NCBI RefSeq assembly: GCF_004000745.1
Contig: NZ_BILV01000034.1
Coordinates: 1-59,427, forward strand
Length of the DNA stretch: 59,427 nucleotides
From: Paenibacillus barengoltzii NBRC 101215
GTDB lineage: Bacteria; Bacillota; Bacilli; Paenibacillales; Paenibacillaceae
Direction of reading: 5' to 3'
Shown here: one piece after another, positions 53,955 to 59,427 of the stretch
Position numbering within the stretch: the first letter of the stretch is position 1
Layout: each line of letters begins with the position of its first letter
Translations under genes and position numbers: made by a program
The notes under the pieces: model-generated
The model's database searches: none
What the model saw: only the letters and a program-made list of their open reading frames with translations
Told to the model about the DNA's origin: nothing

Positions 53955-55520
53955 CTACCGCCCGACTACACCGGTACCATTAATTAGTTTATCCAACATC
54001 TCGTCAATGGTTGTAATCACACGAGAGGATGCACTGTAGGCATGCTGGAATTTGATCATGTCCGCCATTTCTTCATCAAGCGATACACTACTTACGGCCT
54101 GTCGCATACTATCAGCATGATCGGACAACAACGTGCCGTTCTGAACCATACGGTAAGCGTCGTCCGAATCCGTACCTAATTGAGCTATAACCGATTGAAG
54201 ATAGCTCCCAAAGGTACCTTCATTAGTAAGCGCACCGTTCTGAGTACTGTAATCAAACTTCCCTTCGGATAGTGAAGCGATGAGCAAAGCAAGGTCTCCG
54301 TTCCCTTGAAGCACTTTCTCCGTTACAACACCGTTCACTGTTACCTGCTCTGTGCGCATCGATGCCGCTATATTAGCAAGATTAGCTTGAATTTCCGGGT
54401 TAACACGAATATTAGCCGCTGTAATAGCTCCGCCATCGCTAGATACAAAGAAATCTTTCCCCACGGTCGCTGGCTCCTGGAGAGTGTACCCCAACTTATG
54501 CAGACCATTTAACCCATCAACGGTATATTTAATATCCTGCATCAATTTCCGCGGGTTGGCTGGATCCATTTGGGCTCCAGGAATTGTAACGCCATCCGGC
54601 AAAATAGATCCGGCAGGTAATGTGACTTCAATTTTACCTGTTGCCAAAGTGTTTGCCATCACATTCATTTGGTTAATGTAGCCTTGAACAAATACATCAC
54701 GAGATTCAATATATCCTGCAATCTCACCCTTGGTGAGAGACGCTGTATTAGCCAAAGTAAACTCTACTGGTGCCTGCGTACCATTCACAACTAGTACATC
54801 ACCAAACATAACCTGATAGTTATCATCAGTTTCTGTAACCTGGACATTGCCTAAAGAAGATAATTGATCCACGAGTAAGTCCCGCTGATCTCGCAGATCG
54901 TTTGCGTTATCCCCCAAACCTTCCACTCGATTGATCATTATCGTCAAGTCGGAGATTTGTTGAATCGTATTGTTAGCTTCAGCCACTTTCACATCAATTC
55001 GCTGAGTAATATTGCTACTAAGCGTATTTAATTGTGATGCAATATGATTGAAAGTTTCGGTCAAAGCAATTGCTTTCTGCTGAACGACTGTACGTGAGGA
55101 CAAGTCCGAACTACTGGGGTTTTTGCTCAATTGTTGCCAAGCGTTCCAAAACTCCGAGATACTTGTGGCGATGCTGTTTTCAGAAGGTTCGTTGAAGATC
55201 CCCTCAATATTGGACAGTGCCTCTTGTTTAACATTCCAAGTGGATAGATCTGAATTTTGATTCCGATACTCAATATCGAGCAGAAAGTCGCGGATTCTTC
55301 TGATACTGGTAACTTCTACACCCATGCCGAGTTGGTTGGGGTTTGTTGATTTGGTTAATCCTGGGAACTCAATGGGTCTTGCCGCTGCCATTTTCGCAAC
55401 TTGACGAGAGTAGCCAGGTGCATTGGCATTCGTAATATTATGACCAGTTGTGGCAAGTGCTGTTTGCTGTGCCAGAATTCCTCGCTTGCCCACTTCGAGC
55501 GTATGAAAAGTCGATCTCAT
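53955..55520 (-). CDS. flgK: Flagellar hook-associated protein FlgK
   Basis: 521 residues with the rod/hook N-terminal motif (GILAQQTALATTGHNITNAN) and C-terminal FQHAYSASSRVITTIDEML. First junction protein. Normal length for the family. It starts 25 bp after flgN. Confidence 0.95.
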   Translation of the reverse strand: MRSTFHTLEVGKRGILAQQTALATTGHNITNANAPGYSRQVAKMAAARPIEFPGLTKSTNPNQLGMGVEVTSIRRIRDFLLDIEYRNQNSDLSTWNVKQEALSNIEGIFNEPSENSIATSISEFWNAWQQLSKNPSSSDLSSRTVVQQKAIALTETFNHIASQLNTLSSNITQRIDVKVAEANNTIQQISDLTIMINRVEGLGDNANDLRDQRDLLVDQLSSLGNVQVTETDDNYQVMFGDVLVVNGTQAPVEFTLANTASLTKGEIAGYIESRDVFVQGYINQMNVMANTLATGKIEVTLPAGSILPDGVTIPGAQMDPANPRKLMQDIKYTVDGLNGLHKLGYTLQEPATVGKDFFVSSDGGAITAANIRVNPEIQANLANIAASMRTEQVTVNGVVTEKVLQGNGDLALLIASLSEGKFDYSTQNGALTNEGTFGSYLQSVIAQLGTDSDDAYRMVQNGTLLSDHADSMRQAVSSVSLDEEMADMIKFQHAYSASSRVITTIDEMLDKLINGTGVVGR

Positions 55521-55545
55521 AATTTACCTCGCTTCCTGTCGTCCC

Positions 55546-56046
55546 TTATGCTCTAGTATCGAAATAACTTCTATTTTTCTTCGTAGCCTGTTGTTTCGTT
55601 GGATCAGTGTACATCAATTCGTCCTCAGGCAGGCTTGTTAACAGATTCAAGCTATAATCAATAAACGTAAGCGACTGCTCAATTAGCTCTTTATTAATAG
55701 CGTTAAGACGTTTCAATTCTTGTAATGTTATTGATAATTGCCTCTGTGCGTCCAAAAGCATCTGCTTCTCCTCGGTATCAAATACCAAGCGACTCATTTC
55801 CGTGATCGTAAGGTTTAATTGTGAGCGAATTCCCTTCTCCTTCAAAAACCGGAATACGGACTCCTCACGCAGTTCGTCTAACTCAGCTGCTTGTTTCAGC
55901 AATCGGGTTTCCTTGGTCATGACTTGAGTCAAACCAGCCACATCATTAGCCATAATCGCTTTTTGCTTCTCAGCCCCAAGTTCAATCAAGGTGCGGTACA
56001 ACTCGTCCAAATGTCGCAATGCGTCGACAACTTGTTGTACACTCAT
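55546..56046 (-). CDS. flgN: FlgN-like export chaperone
   Basis: 166 residues, helical, with LYRTLIELGAEKQKAIMAND near the start; FlgN family chaperone for FlgK and FlgL. Its ATG overlaps the flgM stop (ATGA). Equivalent to YvyG in B. subtilis. Confidence 0.88.
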   Translation of the reverse strand: MSVQQVVDALRHLDELYRTLIELGAEKQKAIMANDVAGLTQVMTKETRLLKQAAELDELREESVFRFLKEKGIRSQLNLTITEMSRLVFDTEEKQMLLDAQRQLSITLQELKRLNAINKELIEQSLTFIDYSLNLLTSLPEDELMYTDPTKQQATKKNRSYFDTRA

Positions 56047-56336
56047 TCTTTTTCACCTGATTCGATAAACGACTTAAAGTATGGAGCTAGCTTCTCTGCG
56101 ATTTTCCCGGCTTCCACATGGTATGTCCCCGACGACACCTCTTCCTTCAATTTGGCAATCCGTTCAATACGCTGAGGGTCCTGAACCTTTTTATATTCCT
56201 CAAGCATCCCCTTAGCCTCCAATGAGATGGAAACTTGGTCTACTTGTTTCTTTTTTGGTAAATGGTTGTCACGATTTTCAATATTTCGTAGATATGGATT
56301 AATTCCGCCGATTCTTCCCGTTTCATTGATTTTCAA
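56043..56336 (-). CDS. flgM: Anti-sigma-D factor FlgM
   Basis: 97 residues from a TTG at 56336 with GAGGTG 8 nt upstream. N-terminal INETGRIGGINPY is the conserved FlgM start; C-terminal helices (RIERIAKLKEEVSSGTYHV, IAEKLAPYF) bind sigma-D. It sits first behind its own sigma-D promoter, giving negative feedback. Confidence 0.93.
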   Translation of the reverse strand: MKINETGRIGGINPYLRNIENRDNHLPKKKQVDQVSISLEAKGMLEEYKKVQDPQRIERIAKLKEEVSSGTYHVEAGKIAEKLAPYFKSFIESGEKE

Positions 56337-56360
56337 CTTACATTCACCTCGCTTCAAATA

Positions 56361-56412
56361 AAAAAGCCGATAATCTTTACTAAGTTTATCGGCGTTGGTT
56401 TAGGCTTTTTTA
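56361..56412 (-). promoter_or_regulatory. Sigma-D promoter of flgM overlapping the yvyF terminator
   Basis: On the minus strand TAAA (56409-56412), 15-bp spacer, GCCGATAA (56386-56393). The same GCCGATAA pairs with TTATCGGC (56366-56373 on the plus strand as GCCGATAA) to form a hairpin followed by a T-run (56361-56365), which is the terminator of the upstream yvyF-like gene. The predicted start site falls in the hairpin loop. Confidence 0.85.
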
Positions 56413-56468
56413 ATAGCGAACGATTGGAGCTTAAAGAATATTATGCCAAAGAAACAGGGTTTTAGTCA

Positions 56469-56891
56469 TTAAGGACTACGGAATTTGTCGATTGCATTGT
56501 AAGCACCATTACCGCGCTTATCGCCAAATTCCTGGCCATTCTGAGAGTCCTCTCTAGCTGCTGCAGCAAAACCACGTACAAGACGGGTGCGGCAAGAATC
56601 ACACATATTTCCATCCCGAATTAATACCCCACATACTTCGCAGGGATACATCATGTTCGGGTTATTTGCAACGGAAATACGACCTTCTTTTATGAATTTA
56701 GTGATTTGACGAATAGAAACACCAGTTGCTTCATGAACTTCCTGGATTGTGGCCATTTTCTCTTCACGCAAATATTTCAGGCATTTTTCGTACTCTTCTT
56801 CAATTTCCTTGATACAAGAAGGACAAATATCTCTGAAATTATTGGCAAACAATCTCCCGCAGCGCGGACAATTCTCTAGATTGATCCCCAT
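56469..56891 (-). CDS. YvyF-like flagellar-region zinc-ribbon protein (TIGR03826 type)
   Basis: 140 residues with Cys pairs CPRCGRLF/CPSCIKE at the N-terminus and CEVCGVLI/CDSCRTR in the middle, plus a MerR-like helix (EVHEATGVSIRQITKFIKEG) between them. This suits a DNA- or RNA-binding regulator. Family members lie between comF and flgM in Bacillales; function not established. Role as a regulator is inference. Confidence 0.85.
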   Translation of the reverse strand: MGINLENCPRCGRLFANNFRDICPSCIKEIEEEYEKCLKYLREEKMATIQEVHEATGVSIRQITKFIKEGRISVANNPNMMYPCEVCGVLIRDGNMCDSCRTRLVRGFAAAAREDSQNGQEFGDKRGNGAYNAIDKFRSP

Positions 56892-56997
56892 ATGCTTCGA
56901 CGTCCTTTCAAGAATCGCTTCGTTTGATGCTAGATTACCTCATTTATGGGGGGTTCGTCTATACATTTGATGAGAAGAATTAGGAAGTTTACATTTT

Positions 56998-58251
56998 CTA
57001 GGATCGAGCCCAAGTCAAACAATAAACTTCGGCGCGGCGACCTATGCGTCCACAAAGCTCATGAAGTACGCGGGAGCAAGCCTCAAGCGTGCTTCCTGTT
57101 GTATAGACGTCATCGACCAATAATATACGTACCGGCTCGGGCGACCGATCCGAAAGGATTTGGAAAAAAGGATCTGGCTTTGTATCATCATAAAAATGGG
57201 GTTTCCTCATGGAGACCTGCGGGTTGGCACACACGTCCCCTCCAATCACCCAACCCTGAGGCGCCGCCCAATAGGGGGATTTGGTGCGATTCAACTTCAC
57301 TTCGTTTATCGCTGTTAATAGTTTGTCTGCGGCAAGCGCAGACGGGCGGAAAACATCATGCAGATCATGGAGACGCTCCCAGCGGGTTTTGAAGCTTTGT
57401 TTCTCAGTATGGCGGGAACGTTCCAGCAAATGCAGTAGAGGAATTCGGCCAGCAGTCGCAGCACCATAGGCCAGACGGGCGGCTTGATTGAATCCCCGTT
57501 CCTGCATGCGTTCGCTGCTGACTGGAACGGCGGTGACTGCATGGAAACGAAAAGAAGTTTCGCCGATTTTATTTTTGCTTATGACACCTGTTTCTTCTAG
57601 CTCCTTCACCATTTGCCGATAAGCCACCCCCGTCATCCGAGCTAGAATCGTGCCATAGGTTTCATTTCCACGGTATTTATATTGAGCAAGCCACTCGCGC
57701 ATCATCGGGTTATAGGTAACAGCACTTCGATTCATCACGAAGCTACGGGGAGCTTGCCCCTTCCGGGTGCAATCCGGGCACCCCATCGACCGACCACAAA
57801 TTTGGCAGCGCGGGCTTTTGATCCAAGGGATCGAGAGATAGCAGGATAAGCATATTTCCGGATAGCCCCGCACTCGCTCGGATATTGTCTTGCCGCACGT
57901 TAAGCAAGGAATGGAGGGAGGTGCCAACAATTGATGTAAAGGTGTTAATAACCCATTCCAGGAAAAGCTTTTCTCCTCACTAAAGCAATAAGTGCTGGAG
58001 GACACAGGGTTTGACAAGAAATCATCCGCAGAACAGATCTCGGTTGCCGCTTGTGCTCCTATTCCCGCTGAAGTAGACCGCCCAGACCTAATTCGAGCAT
58101 AGGTATTCTCGTCGAAATGCCCTGAAAACAATCTGCCGACGGATTGTCCTTGGGAATTTGGCTTAGGATATCGGAACTTGACCGCCCCACGCCGATTTCG
58201 GTTTCGCGTGCTTGAACCGTCATTCGCAACACTCTGGGATGACTTCATCAT
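56998..58251 (-). CDS. comFC: ComFC phosphoribosyltransferase-like protein with unusual extensions
   Basis: ComFC is needed for DNA uptake in natural competence. The C-terminal PRTase signature VRILLVDDVYTTGSTLEACS and the preceding Cys-rich zinc part (CLTCGKTIS, CQICGRSMGCPDC) identify it. The 417 residues are much longer than the ~230-240 usual for the family. About 110 extra residues lie before the first zinc Cys, rich in Ser/Arg. About 50 extra residues (LTAINEVKLNRTKSPYWAAP through TKPDPFF) lie just before the PRTase motif. The start at 58251 has AAGGAGG 9 nt upstream and follows comFA by 1 nt, so the extension is probably translated. Confidence 0.88.
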   Translation of the reverse strand: MMKSSQSVANDGSSTRNRNRRGAVKFRYPKPNSQGQSVGRLFSGHFDENTYARIRSGRSTSAGIGAQAATEICSADDFLSNPVSSSTYCFSEEKSFSWNGLLTPLHQLLAPPSIPCLTCGKTISERVRGYPEICLSCYLSIPWIKSPRCQICGRSMGCPDCTRKGQAPRSFVMNRSAVTYNPMMREWLAQYKYRGNETYGTILARMTGVAYRQMVKELEETGVISKNKIGETSFRFHAVTAVPVSSERMQERGFNQAARLAYGAATAGRIPLLHLLERSRHTEKQSFKTRWERLHDLHDVFRPSALAADKLLTAINEVKLNRTKSPYWAAPQGWVIGGDVCANPQVSMRKPHFYDDTKPDPFFQILSDRSPEPVRILLVDDVYTTGSTLEACSRVLHELCGRIGRRAEVYCLTWARS

Positions 58252-58252
58252 A

Positions 58253-59427
58253 TTATTGAACCTCCTTTACCTTTATAAAGCCGTTTTTGTAAGCAGCCGC
58301 GTTCATCATTCGGATTTGCCGAATCGCATCACGTTGTGACTTGGTCCACGCCGGTGCGGCAAACACAACCTTTCCTTTCGGATCGTCCTTGGAGCGGCCA
58401 GCTCTCCCTGCCATTTGGACCAAAGAGGCTTCATCAAACAAATCGCTGTCCGCATCCACTATGTATACATCGCTTTTAGGTACGGTAACGCCACGCTCTA
58501 GTATCGTAGTCGTCACCAGCATGCGAATTCGTCCTTCCCGAAAAGCGAGCACTTTCTCATTCCGGTCTGGATCTATAGAAGAAGTCCCTTCAATAGGGAG
58601 TCCCGGAAAATAAGTGCGTAAAAGCTCGGTAAAAGCCGCAATTTGACGAATTCGGGTTACGAAGAGAAAAATTTGTGCCCCACGTTGAACGGAATGGCGC
58701 AGTAAGTGAAGTAAAGCAGGGGGCAAAACGCGGCGGCGGAGACAAGCCTCCACGCTCGCCATAGTAATTCTCTCAGGAACCGGTAACGGATAGCCGTGAT
58801 ATCTTGCCGGCACTTTAGCATGCGGCAGCCGGCCCGCCCGAATCTCTCTTCGCATTCGCGCAGGCGGTGTCGCGGACAACAAAATAAAACGGCCCCCCGG
58901 TTTGCAAGCGGCCTCCGCTGCATAGTTCAACATCGGATCATTGTGATAGGGAAAAGCATCCAGCTCGTCAATCACGACCAAATCAAACGCCTGGTAAAAC
59001 CGCATCAGTTGATGGGTTGTAGCCAGTATTAACCGCGCTTCTTCCCATCGCTGCGGGCTTCCTCCATATAAGACTGCCATCGGCTCCTCGGGAAAAGCCT
59101 TCGCCACCCGTGGGGCCAACTCCAGCACGACATCACGGCGTGGCGTCGCCACCAGCACCCGGCCGCCGCTATCCAATGCATAGCGCAGCAGCGGGAAAAT
59201 CATTTCGGTTTTGCCGGCGCCGGTTACGGCCCAGAGTAGGAAGCGTGGCGGACGGGACCTGGTTTCCGTCCGGCGCAAGGGGGAACGCCGCGAGGCCAGA
59301 AGAAGAGCCGGCCTTCCGTGAGCCGTTGCTGCCCCTGGCCGCTGCGCAGCAGCTTCCTGCGCTTGCGCCAGGAAGCGCAGCGCCTGCCCCGCCGCGCTGC
59401 GCTGGGCGGGGCTCAGCCCCCACCGGT
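58253..59427 (-). CDS. comFA: ComFA DEAD/DEAH helicase of DNA uptake (5' end beyond window)
   Basis: ATP-dependent translocase that moves transforming DNA through the membrane channel. The frame is open to the window edge. Before residue MRRTET it reads WGLSPAQRSAAGQALRFLAQ, the expected helicase upstream block. Motifs are Walker A AVTGAGKTE, DELDAFPY (DEAD-box variant), LLSATPPARMRREI and the helicase C-terminal GRAGRSKDDPKG. The zinc-binding N-terminal domain would lie upstream. A TTG at 59278 in the same frame is not the true start, because the reading frame stays open beyond it. Confidence 0.93.
   Translation of the reverse strand, partial: RWGLSPAQRSAAGQALRFLAQAQEAAAQRPGAATAHGRPALLLASRRSPLRRTETRSRPPRFLLWAVTGAGKTEMIFPLLRYALDSGGRVLVATPRRDVVLELAPRVAKAFPEEPMAVLYGGSPQRWEEARLILATTHQLMRFYQAFDLVVIDELDAFPYHNDPMLNYAAEAACKPGGRFILLSATPPARMRREIRAGRLPHAKVPARYHGYPLPVPERITMASVEACLRRRVLPPALLHLLRHSVQRGAQIFLFVTRIRQIAAFTELLRTYFPGLPIEGTSSIDPDRNEKVLAFREGRIRMLVTTTILERGVTVPKSDVYIVDADSDLFDEASLVQMAGRAGRSKDDPKGKVVFAAPAWTKSQRDAIRQIRMMNAAAYKNGFIKVKEVQ

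Overview
The window reads as chromosomal DNA of a motile, naturally competence-related, Paenibacillus-like member of the Firmicutes (Bacillales). The grounds are: strong AGGAGG-type ribosome binding sites, a bacillithiol deacetylase, a long-form HPF, a flagellin/FliW/CsrA switch, and gene order. Read on the minus strand from right to left, the backbone is comFA, comFC, yvyF-like, flgM, flgN, flgK, flgL, DUF6470 (yviE), fliW, csrA, hag, flaG, fliD, fliS, fliT-like, then hpf, secA, prfB, a YitT/YvjA protein, ftsE, ftsX, ctpB and a MinJ-like PDZ protein. This is the Bacillus subtilis order as I remember it, with comFB absent and two large insertions. Organism identity is inferred from gene content and order, not from a database search.

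Left part (1-31 kb). At the left edge are the cell-division and wall genes: MinJ-like protein, CtpB, an EnvC/CwlO-like M23 hydrolase and FtsEX, with a divergent VanW/G5 protein. Then come accessory genes: a Vsr-like/DUF559 endonuclease with a winged helix, three MFS exporters, and a YhbD-bactofilin-bactofilin-MFS operon. A sigma-D type chemoreceptor follows. The complete arginine operon argC-J-B-D-F-G-H (26.7-18.3 kb, minus strand) has a clear sigma-A promoter and one terminator; a four-unit, about 52-bp direct repeat sits between argG and argH. Next are BshB2, a secreted three-module FN3 protein, and YitT.

Middle (31-37 kb). prfB carries the classic RF2 programmed +1 frameshift. secA, long HPF, a VanZ-like protein and a cold-shock protein follow.

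Right part (37-59 kb). Base composition becomes visibly more AT-rich from about 36.9 kb to about 56.9 kb. The flaG-fliD-fliS-fliT operon runs on, with 10-nt gaps, into a 1505-residue secreted protein (von Willebrand A domain plus 13 IPT/TIG modules). It then continues into two GT2-TPR glycosyltransferases. A methyltransferase-GT2 fusion with a near-perfect sigma-D promoter and a UDP-glucose dehydrogenase follow. I read this as a flagellum-linked surface and glycosylation cassette; it is the most interesting part of the window. The flagellar late genes have good sigma-D promoters (flgM, hag) and a CsrA-type leader on hag. comFC and the truncated comFA close the window.

I saw no rRNA, tRNA, CRISPR array, transposase or prophage gene. 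Several intergenic stretches hold terminators and palindromic or repeated elements, described below.
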